Positions 19,691 to 31,020 of a stretch of 64,000 bases of DNA are shown here, piece by piece (positions within the stretch are counted from its first letter, which is position 1; every line of letters starts with the position of its first letter). The notes beneath the pieces were generated by a model. That model was given only the letters and a program-made list of their open reading frames with translations. It made no database searches and had not been told where the DNA came from. The DNA comes from Ryuthela nishihirai (lineage: Eukaryota > Arthropoda > Arachnida > Araneae > Heptathelidae). A program made the translations under genes and the position numbers. The stretch covers positions 25,941,801-26,005,800 of the forward strand of contig JAWZYU010000019.1 of assembly GCA_038380435.1 (NCBI GenBank), read 5' to 3'.

Positions 19691-20488
19691 ACTTGTGAGT
19701 TATAAGTAAGCTTGAGTCCTGTGATAAATAGAGTAACATGAATTTCGATATTGCATTTTTTCCCTTTAGGATGGTAGGGTAAGTTGTATACAACAGAAAG
19801 AAGAAGAAAAAAAAAACACTAACTAACATTTGTATGTTATTTGTAGAATTAAAGAGGATGATTTTTATTCTTTGTTCAGAAAATTATGCTTCATTTTATT
19901 TAGAAAATATTTGCTATATTCTTTATCATCATTCACTTGCAGAATGCTTACTAGAGAACTAAAGCATGTCGAAGCGAGAAATCTGAACTTTGCAAACAAA
20001 TGATATTTTACTACAAATCTTATTACGCAACTGCGGCAAAAAGAACGTCTTTAAAGATATGTTTTCACTTATTTCATCAATGCAGTGACAAATTAGGGAA
20101 AGTATAAAAAGTAAAAACAATCGTTTATTTCTTTCGTACGTCATTTTTGATAAAGACAAGTGTTCTTATTTTCGTATATCATTTCTTAGCACCTCTATAA
20201 AAATATTTAGTAGTGATATACCATATCACTACTAAATATCTTTAGTACTGAAATTTTAGACTAATAACGACTACAAAAAGCTGCGTCAGTGCAGCATAGC
20301 TTCCGAATTCGACAGCAGAGCTCTCCTAGCAAGCTTTTTTCTAGTTTGTCTTCTTTCGAAAGAAATATCCAATATACTAGTTGATTATAAAGACTGCAAT
20401 GAACTCGTTTTTCTTAACCCAAAAGTGCAGAATTGCTTCATTTGGTTATGAACGAATGAAATATAATACTTGAGAATAATTATCTGAT
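19691..20488 (+). repeat. tRNA unit interior, second-order copy of 27.7-28.5 kb
   Basis: Blocks match 27700-28540 ('aacttgagtc.tgtg', 'tgaactttgcaaacaaat', 'acgtctttaaagat', 'gactgcaatgaactcg'), giving a basic unit of about 3 kb. It contains a perfect palindrome at 20203-20239 (arms of 17 bp). No gene. Confidence 0.7.
20203..20239. repeat. Perfect 17-bp-arm palindrome
   Basis: ATATTTAGTAGTGATAT and its complement around ACC. In the second unit at 33390-33427 one base has changed. Confidence 0.85.
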
Positions 20489-20503
20489 GCTGCCATCTAG
20501 TGC
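20489..20503 (+). promoter_or_regulatory. CTCF-like motif upstream of tRNA-His 20640
   Basis: GCTGCCATCTAGTGC, 136 bp of spacer before the tRNA. Confidence 0.45.
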
Positions 20504-20639
20504 ACAGAGTTGAAATTAAATGTCGCCTGTTCCCGATTTATTCAACCGAACATGTTGTTCTGCTGGTTTTTCTAAATCTAAAAGAAGCATTTTACTCGGA
20601 AAGTATTAAAATAAGCAACTGAACTGAGAGGAGCTGTCA

Positions 20640-20711
20640 GCCGTGATCGTATAGTGGTTAGTACATTACGTTGTGGCCGCAATAACCCAGGTTCGAATCA
20701 TGGTCACGGCA
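20640..20711 (+). tRNA. tRNA-His(GTG), two stem changes
   Basis: Anticodon GTG. G29 is A, giving an A-C mismatch in the anticodon stem (TTACG/CGCAA), and the T stem reads CCAGG/CATGG, giving a second mismatch. The paralogue at 33828 has the first change but an intact T stem, so the T-stem change arose after the 12.6-kb duplication. A T9 terminator follows. It may be weakly functional or dying. Confidence 0.85.
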
Positions 20712-21410
20712 GTTCATTTTTTTTTCCGTTTTTCAATTTAAATGTTTCTTATTCAGTAATGAATGAAAAATATATTTTTAGTTCTAAAATTCTTTCCTCT
20801 TTAGAAAAAGATCACTGACTGAGTATATAGTTCCAAAGATCATTATTTCCAACTTTTAGAAACACTTGAACTCTGTGGCATAACTAGAGATTAAATATAT
20901 CCTGTGCCCATCGCTCTGGAGCCTCCACTCCTTCGTGTGCTCAAACTCTCATAATTTGCATTCTGTCGTCGCCGAGTTGCCATTGGCTATTACACTAGAA
21001 TAAGTACGATGGAAAGGTTGGAAAAAGCACACGTGGATTATTCCAAGGAAGAACAAAACATTTGGGCTATGATCCTGCGTATCTTCCATGTCCCCGTGTC
21101 AGAAAGAGTAACTGAGAAAGCTTCAATGGGAGTTTGTGTCACCTTCATTTCATCTTAAAGGAACATATTTAGATGTCGTATGGAAAAATATTTTGACATG
21201 ATTGAGTAAAAGCAAGTGGCGTTTAATATGCACGAGTTCTCATAATGGAGATGGTAGAATTAGGGGTGGGCAAATGTTGCTAAGGCGTGTGTTCACCCCG
21301 GATGACTATATGATTCGTGCAATGCATTTTCGTAATTCGTATTTGGTTTTGTTGTAATAAACCCTTCCTTCACAAGGTCATATTTGAGCTCAGGAGAACG
21401 TGGGTTTTTG

Positions 21411-21766
21411 TTGGGTGTTTCACCTCTGAGCGTTTTTCCACATAATGAGCTAAATGGCCAGATCACAAGGACACCAGGGGCTAAGACGAAGTTGGGTAAA
21501 GAGCATTGGACAGGTGTTAGAATACAGATAGAAGCCTACTTAAAGCCATCCCGCGTGTTCAGATTATGTCTCTCTTACACACGGAGCTATGGATTAACGT
21601 CGCATTAGGAGGATGGTGACTCCTCCAAGGCAATCAGTGTCCCCTTTTTCAATAAGGGCAGGTTGAGGTTTAGTGGAGAGAAATTTCAGTTCTGGCACAA
21701 TTAGGAGTCGAAGTAGGAAACTGAAGATTAAGAACCTGGTTCGCTAGCAACGAAGCCTACCCCCTC
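21411..21766 (-). mobile_element. SINE family A, degraded
   Basis: 3' end 'gtttcacctctgagcg', body 'ggattaacgtcgcattagg', and head-like 'aggagtcgaagtaggaaactgaagattaagaacctgg'. Its duplicate is at 34587-34943. Confidence 0.8.
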
Positions 21767-22059
21767 CCCCCATCCAGAAGGTTTGGGGAAAGTTAGCATC
21801 CTGAAATTTTCCTTCCCCAAGCGTGTCATACATGCTCAATTGCATTTAGGTTTGAGAATCTGATTGACCATTCCATCCTCAGAATATCTTGCGTTTGAAG
21901 CAAATCGTCGACCATAAGAACCTATGAGGAGGTGTATTAATGCATGTAAAAATGGCACTTGTCTTATCTGTTGGCGAAAGATGAACTGTTACTTTCAAAC
22001 TTTATTTTCTGTGATCTGTCAGACACGAAAACTGCTTGGGTTTTTTTGTCGATTACATG

Positions 22060-22342
22060 GTGTACACCAGAGGTCTTCAAAGGTTATATGGGCGGGCCCG
22101 ATTGGTGATTGCCTAAAGGCTGGCTGGTCGCATTGGTGATTGTCTAAAGACTGGCGGGTGGAATTGGTGATTTTCTAAAGCAGTGATTACCAAACGGGAT
22201 GTCGCGTTCACGATTCAGGTGTGTTTCAAAAATATGCGTTTTTGTTTAAACAAATTGAAATTTCGGTTATTATAATAAAGGAAAGAGAAAGTTGAGTTTT
22301 TACTATAGTTGTTTTATCGTGGTAAGCAGACGTTCACAAGTG
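22060..22342 (+). other. hAT-like terminal sequences beside minisatellite
   Basis: CCAGAGGTCTTCAAAGGTT (22067) and CAGTGATTACCAAACGGGAT (22180) resemble hAT transposon ends (CAGTGGTTCCCAAAC-type, followed by GTCGCG). The words 'attggtgattgcctaaaggctggc' are repeated three times at 22100-22185. A non-autonomous hAT remnant is likely but no matching second end was fixed. Confidence 0.4.
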
Positions 22343-22734
22343 TGTCGCGGAAAATGAATTATTTCAAAAGTATGTCGCGAAAAAGGAATTATTTCAAAAG
22401 TATGTCGCGGAAAATGAATTATTTCAAAAGTATGTCGCGAAAAAGGAATTATTTCAAAAGTATATCGCGGAAAATGAATTATTTCAAAAGTATGTCGCGG
22501 AAAATGAATTTTTTTCAAAAGTATGTCGCGGAAAAGGAATTAATTTTAGAAGTGTGTCGCGACAAATGAATTGTTTTAGAAGTGTGTCGCGGCAAATGAA
22601 TTGTTTTAGAAGTGTGTCGCGGCAAATGAATTGTTTTAGAAGTGTGTCGCGGCAAATGAATTGTCTTAGAAGTGTGCCGCGGCAAATGAATTATTTCAGA
22701 AGTGTGCCGCGGCAAATGAATTATTTCAGAAGTG
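22343..22734 (+). repeat. 30-bp minisatellite, 13 copies, two subtypes
   Basis: Unit TGTCGCGGAAAATGAATTAT-TTCAAAAGTA in the first seven, changing to TGTCGCGGCAAATGAATTGT-TTTAGAAGTG in the rest. Two units are 31 bp. Open frames occur on both strands because 30 is a multiple of 3; none is a gene. The repeat word GTCGCG also occurs just upstream (22200). Confidence 0.95.
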
Positions 22735-23464
22735 TGTCACCAAGATAACAAGGTTGGGAAACAGTTGTGTAAAGGCTGGCGGGGAGAGCCATTTCATAAT
22801 ATATTTTTCATTCAAGACTTGAGAAATGTCTTATATCAAGAGTTCAATAACACTTTTATGAAAGGGTTGCATGTGACACTTTCTCTGGAAAAGTCGAATA
22901 TAACAGGTAATTGGATAATTGAAAAATATTTACTTGTGAAAAAAGGAGAAAAATAATTAAAATGGATAAGTGACTATAAAATATTATATTTGAAAATAAA
23001 GAGCACACACGTTTCAGATTGAAATGGAAATTTTGTGCCCACCTTTTTTACGTTGTAAGTCCAATAATATATTTTACAGAAAATTTATTTCCTTTTCTAT
23101 TTCGTCGATTTTTTAGGAGATATAGGCTTGCTTCGAGAGCTTAATTCTTCTTCTTTGCGAACCACATGTAGTCCGCAGTTTGGAGACCCTTGGTACACAC
23201 TAAGGAAGAAAGAATTCAAACACTTTTTCTGCAAAGATGGGTAAATGAAAGCGCTCATCACTAATTGCGTTCCTGGGTAATGAGGCTTTTGTTGCATGTT
23301 TGTTATCATTATATATTGCTGTCATTAAAATATAATATATTAAAATATAATATAGTTTATGAACAATTAACAAAAGTCATCCTAGACACCACAGACACAA
23401 GAAAGTAGACAGACTTTTACTTCATAGTAAGATATTTTACATACGCGTTTCGGATCAGTTTTCA
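22735..23464. other. Unit interior without gene
   Basis: AT-rich, with no recognisable domain. The small frame 22732-22956 has no family resemblance. It is present unchanged in unit 2 (35912-36643). Confidence 0.5.
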
Positions 23465-23522
23465 TACGTGATCGCTATGAAAATAATTGGGTCTACACAG
23501 TGATCACAGATTGGTCACGGCA
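23465..23522 (+). pseudogene. tRNA-His relic
   Basis: TACGTGATCGCTATG resembles the tRNA-His 5' end and TTGGTCACGGCA its 3' end, with the D loop to T loop replaced. The 3' flank (ATTTCATTTTT...GACGCTGAAAAATC) matches the flank of the relic at 44961. The duplicate is at 36644-36701. Confidence 0.65.
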
Positions 23523-25285
23523 TTTCATTTTTATGTTTGCTATAGACTGGAATTAAAATATGATTTTGACGCTGAAAAATCTTTTTTTCCTTTAAAAGAG
23601 TTGGCGGACTGAAATTACAATTTTAAAAGTTTCTGTTGTTTGAACTTAGCAACACTTGTATTCAATGGTGTAAATTTTAAATTTTTGAAGCTGTTCTCAC
23701 TTTTGCTTGCCACATTGTTATAGTGTATCTAGAAGTGAGCATCAACTATATTTTTTAAAGAGAATTTTCATTGGAATCAGCATCTGAGATAACTCATTGA
23801 TATGTCCTTTCCAAGAGGTGTTACAGAGTGACCTCAGGACATTCACTTCGATCATCATCCGGTACACAATCTCATGGCTGAATTGTGAGTACTCGAAAAA
23901 TTCGTGCTCTACTGTAAATATGATAATTATAATTGGGTTTATCGCATTATTATTTTCGTAGGATAGTAGAAGATACACATGGAAAGAGGAAAAAAAAAGA
24001 AGAAATAAAAGTGTAAGTTTTATTATCTCTGCTCATTGGTTTTTTAGGTAAAGATTTTAGTTTTTTGAATTTCGATTAGTCGTGCCCCCCTTCCCCCTTT
24101 CAACGAAAAAATATGACACATTCCAATGAGATAACGAAAGCGATATCTGAAACTAAAAACAAAATGGTGAAAATAGTTATTACGTTCAAGTAAGTCTTAT
24201 GAAGAGCGACATGGGATATCCAATAAGTTACAAATTATATCTTTTCGAGTTTCTACCTGTTTTAATTCCAAAAAAAATTTCCAATTTCTTTTCGTTCCCG
24301 TTATTTTGCAGAATTCTTGAAAACGAACGAACAAACAACTCTGTGCATTCTAATCACAAAATATTTCGCGATAATTCTTATTGTACTGGAGACACTTTAT
24401 ATTTAAAGCGGTGGCTTCCAACCTTGGAATCGTGGATTGATTTTGCCGAGGTCAGAGTGGAATTACTTTAATACAGAGCAATGGATATCCATTTATTCTT
24501 GCCGATAAAACCTGCTACATTAAAACAACACAGTTTCCAAAAGGTGGCATGAAGAAACGTTTAAACAGCGAGAATAGTTTATGTCAACTTCATGCGCAGT
24601 GCCTCAAATCAAAGTGGTTATAAGTTACAATAGAGAGGAAAAATTGTTTTGAGCCAAATGAATCCGTACCCACGACCTTCCGATGACATGTATAAATTGA
24701 TGTATGATGACTAATAATTGTTTATTACATTGGGATACTGATGATTTTTTAGTAACGGACTCTTAAACACTCAAATCTCAAGATAAAAGGGAAGACTGTC
24801 AGAGTGAAATAAGTATTCGATCTTTTGTAAATGATTTTGATGATCATTACAATGGCGGTTATAAGGAGATGACCAAGGGGGCAATAGCCCAATGCAGAAG
24901 ACCGTGCGAAAGTTTCTTTTTTCATTGAACAGGCAGCAATTTTGCATTCCTAAAGGGATTAGTAGCCATTTTCTTCATCTTATTTTATTAGGATCTCGTT
25001 TACTAATTACTACTCGATTCACTTCAGCAAAGAATGTCACATTTGGAACACAAAATCCTTCCGAAGTCTCTAAAATGGCACCCTACAGACTTAAGGCTTA
25101 TTACAGCAACTGGATCATGAACGTCTCAAAGATAGACATTAGAGAACCACGGTCTCAAAGATATATTTTGAGTGTAAAATATGAAATTAGTAGAAATATA
25201 CTATCCTAACAGAACATTATCATTTGATTTGTGGTCGATGCAGAATAGCAGTTTCTAAAGAAATTCAATCCTGGAATCATATGAT

Positions 25286-25300
25286 GCTGCCATCTGGTGC
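25286..25300 (+). promoter_or_regulatory. CTCF-like motif upstream of tRNA-His 25437
   Basis: GCTGCCATCTGGTGC, still 13 of 14 to the consensus (R = G), with 136 bp of spacer to the tRNA. Confidence 0.45.
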
Positions 25301-25436
25301 ATAGAATTGAAAATAAGCAACCTTCTTCGATTTACTGAACCGAAGAGTATCTTGTTTCCCTGGTTTTTCTTAATTCGAAGATCCATTTTACTTGGAAAGT
25401 GCCTAAATAAGAATCAGGAGTCAGATGAGCAGCCTA

Positions 25437-25508
25437 GCCGTGATCGTATAGTGGTTAGTACATTGCGTTGTGGCCGCAATAACCCAGGTTCGAATCCTGG
25501 TCACGGCA
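25437..25508 (+). tRNA. tRNA-His(GTG)
   Basis: Identical to the majority sequence. The T7 run right after AGTTCA is the terminator. The upstream kilobase is the plus-strand counterpart of the 4030-5021 and 12319-13330 minus-strand blocks. Confidence 0.97.
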
Positions 25509-25663
25509 GTTCATTTTTTTCCCCACAATTTAAATGCTTGTTATTCAGTAATTAATGAAAATATCCTTTTACTTCAAAAATATTTAACTCTTTAGAAAAG
25601 GTCTTTATTTCCGATGTTTAGCAACATTTGACATCCATGTCGTAACTAGAATCTAAAAAAATA

Positions 25664-25707
25664 TCTAAAACCCAATCTAAAACTAACTAGAATCTAAAAC
25701 CCAATCT
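25664..25707 (+). repeat. 29-bp tandem repeat, 1.5 copies
   Basis: Unit TCTAAAACCCAATCTAAAAC-TAACTAGAA. Unit 2 has 2.5 copies at 38861-38933, so copy number changed after duplication. Confidence 0.85.
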
Positions 25708-25708
25708 C

Positions 25709-27043
25709 ATTACGGGCCGTTTCGTTGGAGTCCCATTCACCTTTGTGTACTCAAGCTGTCGCAATTTACAGAGTCTATCGTAGCCGAGTAGACATGGGCT
25801 ATTTACGCCAGGAGCAGTAACGACAAGAAAGTCTGAAAAAAAGCACACTTTGCATTTTTCTGAGGGAAGCAGAAAAATTTGAGCTAAGATCTTTGATGCC
25901 TTGAAGAAAGACAGTCGGTACGCAAAGCAATATGATGCATTCTGGGTAATACAATAGTAAGTCCGTTCACAAATTATCCCAATTTAATAATTGAAGGGGG
26001 TCGAAATCTATCAGAGACTGAAACAGATTCGTTACTAACAGATATTTTTTAGATATGAGCAGATGGAAAACTTGATGTTTAAGAGAAAAGTAATGTTTCA
26101 ACAAGACAGATCCATATTATTCATGATAAGTAAAGGAATTCTTATAAGAAGCACACCAAATAATTGGATTAAATATCGCGGTAACTAATGAAAGGCAGCC
26201 ACAACATCTGACGTCTTCCTACCTTTTCCTCTGGCGGCATTGAAAATCAGTAGTTGCACAAAACCACATTCAGTAGCAGATCTGAAAGGGAGAATAAGCA
26301 ATGCTTGTCGGAAAAACCAGTAGCGAAATAAGCTAGACTTTAAAGTGTTACAGACAGTGATACAGCCACTTGCACTACCTGTACCATTGTAAGGACGTTA
26401 GGTGTGCTGAATTTGACCATCTGATATCTTTATAGGAGACTTTCAACTCCCTCTGTATCATCCTGAGGATTGGTTTCTTCAGTAGAATCTTTCTTAGCAG
26501 ATTGGTATGAAATAAATTTTTTTAACAAATATAAGATGCAGTGATGACAAGATTGCTGTGAGTACTGAATATTTAGGGACAGTATCAAATGGAGGTTAAT
26601 AGGCTTTATGAATTGCTATCATTTCTAATCCTGTGAATTGAGTCCATCCTCCTTTCCTGATCGTTCCTTCAACGTCTAGTTAAAATGCACTTAAGCTACG
26701 GACATCGTAAAGTAACAGAAATAATCAGGAATCACAATTTTATTATATTTTACATCAAATAAAACCTACAATGATTTTTCCCATCGGTTAATGCTGCTCA
26801 AGTGGTTTTCGACAGCTCTTTCAAATGAGATACAAAATCTGATAAGCTCTGATCACAGATAGTACAGTTAGGAATATTCCTTTCTTTAATATTTCTGAAG
26901 TAATAACCAAAGGCGATTGTGAATTATCCTCTACATCATAAATCAAATTTCTTCAGTAGGATCTTTTTTAGCGGTTTGTTGATGGGACTTATAACTAATT
27001 ATTGCTTTGTGTCCTAACTGTGAGAATACGTGAATTTTGTTAT
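25709..27043 (+). repeat. Unit interior without gene
   Basis: AT-rich. It matches the inverse of 10800-12240, so it is part of the old duplication, but no coding or RNA gene is recognisable. Confidence 0.6.
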
Positions 27044-27236
27044 GCTAAATGGTTAGTGCACTTGTATGTTGATTAAACGGGACATAACTTCGATCCCCGG
27101 ATAACTTATCATATTTCTTTTCTATGTTGTATTTCTGATGATGTGTCGTCTTCTTCACAGATCTTCTCAACGGCGTATTAAACTGAGAGACTTCTGTGGC
27201 AGGAAGCTGCTTGAAGGGCGATTTTTATTTATAATA
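27044..27236 (+). mobile_element. SINE family B, degraded
   Basis: A-box region 'gctaaatggttagtgcacttg', B-box 'acttcgatccccgg', then 'ttcttcacagatcttctca..ggcgtattaaactgagag' and 'tggcaggaagctgcttgaag'. Its duplicate is at 40265-40448. Confidence 0.75.
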
Positions 27237-27444
27237 TTGAACAAGTTTAGAGAAAGAGAGAACCGACATTTTAACCCTGAAGTCAGTCTGTAGCTGTGAC
27301 ATCGGAATATCTCTACCGCCATGAGTGATAGTGGAATTTTTATTTGATACAGAAATCTGAAATAGTTTTTTAATATTTACTTTTGAGTGGAAGGCCACTC
27401 AACATATTCCTACAGTGCAGCTAGTTTCTATTCTGCGGTTGGAA

Positions 27445-27716
27445 TGGGTTGTTTTACCTCTTAGTGGCACTTTTGTTTGTACATTAATTGAGCTAAATGA
27501 GAAGCTCACAAGCACCTCAAGGGCATAGAAAATAAGGGGAAGGAACTGGACTACTGTCAGAAGACAAAGGGTAGCCTCCCGTTAAGGATATCCAGAGTTC
27601 CCTTTCCAAGCCAGTCGGTGTCACCTTTTTCAATTAGATCCAGGGAGTGTAATAGAAGCGGTGAATTTCAAAAGTGACACAGTTGGGATTCGAACCTGGA
27701 TCCTACCTATCCGCAG
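27445..27716 (-). mobile_element. SINE family A, degraded
   Basis: 'gggttgttttacctcttagtgg' to 'cagttgggattcgaacctgg'. The middle carries a deletion relative to full-length copies (body motif 'ttaacgtcccatcc' lost). Its duplicate is at 40669-40934. Confidence 0.8.
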
Positions 27717-28584
27717 TGCTCTCTTGTGCGTTATAAACAAACTTGAGTCTTGTGGAAAATGTAGTGACTCGAATTTGGATATTGATATTTTTGCGTTCTT
27801 CGGAAAAATAGAATAAGCTGCATACAGCAAAAAGAAATAAAAAGGAAAGCTAATATTTGCATTTTTTATATTACTTTTAGAATTAGATATTAAGGAGAGT
27901 ATTTCTATTCTTTGTTCACAAAATTCTGTTTCATTTCCATTCAGAAAATGTTTGATATAATCCTTTTCACCATTCTCTTCGCAGAATGTTTACGAAGAAA
28001 ATCAAACATGGCGCACAGAAAAATTTGAACTTTGCAAACAAATAATATTTTACTACGAATCTTATAAGACATATGGTGCCAAAAAAAAAAAGTACATCTT
28101 TTAAGATGCATTTTCGCTTACCCGATTCTATCACTGCAGTAACAACTTGGATAGAGTGGTACAAGTCGGATATCAAATGTTTCATTTCTCTCGTTCATCA
28201 TTTTTGATAAAGAAAAATGTTATTATTATATTAACCTTATATTATTTTTATATATCTTTTTTGGTACTTTTATAAAAGAAATATTTGGCAGTAATATTCA
28301 TTTTCCAACAATTACGAGTGTTAATGGTGACTATAAAAAACTGCCCATATGCATCGTAAATTACGAATTCAACAACAACCTATCTACCAATTTTTTTCTC
28401 AAGTTTGTCTTTCACCCAAAAGAATATATCATATACTAACTGAACACGTTCTAAAGACTACAGTGAACTCGTTTTTTTAAACCCAAAAGTGCTGAATTAC
28501 TTCATATAATTATTAACGAATGCAATCTAATACTAGAGCAATCTAATTTACTTTTAATGCAGTGAAAGTAAGAATATACAGGTT

Positions 28585-28624
28585 AAAAAGTGACATCCGC
28601 GCAGCGCGGGTACCGTTCAGCTAG
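28585..28624 (+). mobile_element. Helitron-like 3' terminus
   Basis: A GC-rich hairpin CCGCGC-A-GCGCGG (28597-28609), then 11 bp, then CTAG followed by T, in an AT-rich setting. This is the layout of Helitron 3' ends (hairpin about 10-12 nt before CTRR, insertion between A and T). It cuts the tRNA unit flank just where a CTCF-like motif and tRNA would follow in the 20.4-kb copy. No 5' TC end or Rep/helicase gene was found. Its duplicate is at 41808-41847. Confidence 0.6.
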
Positions 28625-28639
28625 TACTTAATATTACCA

Positions 28640-29450
28640 GTTTTTACACCGTACCTTGCACACTGGATTATACCAGTTTTACGTGCTACAGTATCTACTT
28701 AATTGCACCAGTTTTTACGCCCTGATGAATATAATGAAACAAACTGCACCCAACTTTTCGCCATTCTTTAACAGAGATGTTTTCGATCACATACTGCAGT
28801 GATTAAAAATGTACTGATCGATATTTGGTATTTTGAGTTCTTTGCACAGTGAGATTGAAATATAAATCAACCGTGATGAACATTTTGTTTATTACTGAAA
28901 GAATTTAAGCGTAGCATCCCTATCCTATATTCAGAAAATTTAAATTGTTTTTCATTTTTTTTGTGAACACTCGAAGCACATAGCAAGAGAGAAATAATTC
29001 GATTAATGCAACATCATGATATTTTGCGATGTCTGTTATGGAGTTTGTACTGCAGCAACTGGGTTTCTAAATGTATGTATATTGACACATTATCGTACCA
29101 ACATATCAGAAGATTTCTTGCTAATGTCAACGGGAATCTAAATTCGAAACTCTGCAACTTCTGAAATAAGCATTTAATAGGAAAATGTTACTGAGGATAA
29201 ATTAATTATCATAATCAAATGTATTTTTTTTATCTCGATTTCCAAAAATATCAGCTCAATATTTAAATAATTATGGAAACTGGAATGTCTAAAATTAAGT
29301 TAGCTTGTATTATAAAAAATCGTTTAAAATTGTCTAATACTGAAATAATCATTACGAAAAGTGTTAAAATGTATATTTATTTTATTAAATGAATATTAAT
29401 TCATAGTGAAAAATAAATCGGGAACAAGCAATATTTAATTTTAACTCTGG
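28640..29450 (+). repeat. Unit interior without gene
   Basis: Matches 14830-15430 (old) and 42064-42890 (recent). AT-rich, non-coding. Confidence 0.6.
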
Positions 29451-29465
29451 GCACTAAATGGCAGC
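29451..29465 (-). promoter_or_regulatory. Orphan CTCF-like motif, reverse orientation
   Basis: GCACTAAATGGCAGC, with upstream-island words 'aaataaatcgggaacaagcaatatttaat' on its left, as before minus-strand tRNA-His genes, but no tRNA follows. Its duplicate is at 42889-42903. Confidence 0.35.
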
Positions 29466-29987
29466 ATCATATAAATACACTCTAGTAATGATTGAAAAAT
29501 ATCTTATTTAGTGCGATAGTTACGATTGCACTTAAATTCTTATGAAGCATTACTGCTGTGAAATATTCTAGCTTCCATCATAACACTTTAACTATTAAAC
29601 GAATTTGAACATCGAGATTTGGATATGATCTTTCCTTATTTTCGTAATATTTTCCTGTTAAATGAATTGTTTAGAAGATATGTATTTTCGAAGTTACTTT
29701 CCCTTTGACATAGCATGAAAATTCTCTAATATTTTGGTAGGTACTGATGCTCCAACGTATTGGTGTTATTACTGCCTGCAAAAAGAATTTCCATCGTTTC
29801 ATAATAGTGTATCTTTCTCATATTTGACGGCTAAAAATGTTCCTATTGTAATTCTTCTAAATTTCTTTAAAATTTTGTTTTTCTAAAATATGAAATTATT
29901 CTATGGAGTTGCAAAATATTTTCAAAGGGTTAAATGATTTCTTTATTAGAATGTGATCAAATGGAATCATATGGTTAACTATATGAT

Positions 29988-30002
29988 GCTGCCATCTAGT
30001 GC
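29988..30002 (+). promoter_or_regulatory. CTCF-like motif upstream of tRNA-His 30140
   Basis: GCTGCCATCTAGTGC, 137 bp of spacer to the tRNA. It marks the junction between unit 1 and unit 2. Confidence 0.45.
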
Positions 30003-30139
30003 ATAGAATTAAAAATAAGCAACAAGCGTTCGATTTACTGAACCGAAAACTATCTTGTTCTCCTGGTTTTTTCTTAATTCGAAGATCCATTTTACTTGGA
30101 AAGTGCCAAAATAAGAATCAGGAGTCTAGATGAGCGCTA

Positions 30140-30211
30140 GCCGTGATCGTATAGTGGTTAGTACATTGCGTTGTGGCCGCAATAACCCAGGTTCGAATCC
30201 TGGTCACGGCA
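30140..30211 (+). tRNA. tRNA-His(GTG)
   Basis: Identical to 17509 in the gene and its terminator region. It lies exactly at the unit 1/unit 2 junction: its 5' flank continues unit 1 and its 3' flank begins unit 2. Confidence 0.97.
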
Positions 30212-31020
30212 GTTCATTTTATTCCTTTTTCAAATTAAATGTTGCATATTCAGTAAGAAATGAAAAATATCCTTTTAGTTCTAAAACTCTTTCCTCTTTC
30301 TAAAACAAGAGAGAGATCAATGAAGGAGTCTAGAGTTTCAAAGATCATTATTACCTAAGTTTAGAAACACTTGACCAGAGCGGCGTAACTAGAGACTAAA
30401 TTTCATGGCTCCATCGCTTTGGAATACCCCACACCTTTGTGTGCTCAAACTCTCGTAATTTACTTCTGTCGTAGTCGTTGCCATTGGCTGTTATGCTAGA
30501 ATCAGTAACAATAGAAACGTTGGTAAAGTACACGTTTCATTATTCAAAGGGAGAGCAAAACATTTGGGCTACGTATCTTCCTTTCCTACGTATCAGAAAG
30601 AGAAACCGAGAAAGCTTTAATGGGAGTTTGTATCATGTTTATTTCATCTGAAAGGAACACATATCTAAATGGTTTTCGGGAAATACAATTAGATGTCGTA
30701 CGGCGACATATTGTGACATGATTGTGTAAATTCAAGTGGGATAATGACGACACGTGTAATATGCATGAGATCCCATAATGGAGGTGGTGGAATCAGGGAA
30801 CAGCAGATGTTACTAAGGCATGTGCTCATTCCGGACAGCTTTATAATTCAAACAACGCATTATCGCACTTCGGATTCGGTTTTGTTGTAATAAAGCCCAA
30901 CTTCTCCACAAGAGCAGATCTGAGCTTAAGAAGTGTCCTGGGTTGTTGGTGAGTGCTTTACCCTGAGTGGCACTACTTTGCACACAATGATCTAAATGGG
31001 TAGGTAACAAGGACATCAGG

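Larger units (their letters stand above)
17350..29984 (+). repeat. Recent segmental duplication, unit 1 (12.6 kb)
   Basis: The sequence is nearly identical to 29985-43423 over its whole length, in the same orientation. Period is 12631 bp measured between tRNA-His genes 17509 and 30140. Unit-specific differences are 14 instead of 26 copies of the 48-bp repeat, no foldback element at 28626, and 1.5 rather than 2.5 copies of a 29-bp repeat at 25664. Left homology stops just before the CTCF-like motif at 17357. Confidence 0.9.

Noticed and set aside
22303..22748. Open frames on both strands of the 30-bp repeat, also at 35480-35925
   Set aside because: Repeat length is a multiple of 3, so frames stay open on both strands; no start context, splice sites or homologues.
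29400..29480. Another tRNA-His gene near 29.4 kb and 42.8 kb
   Set aside because: Only the upstream flank and motif are present; no cloverleaf or B box follows.
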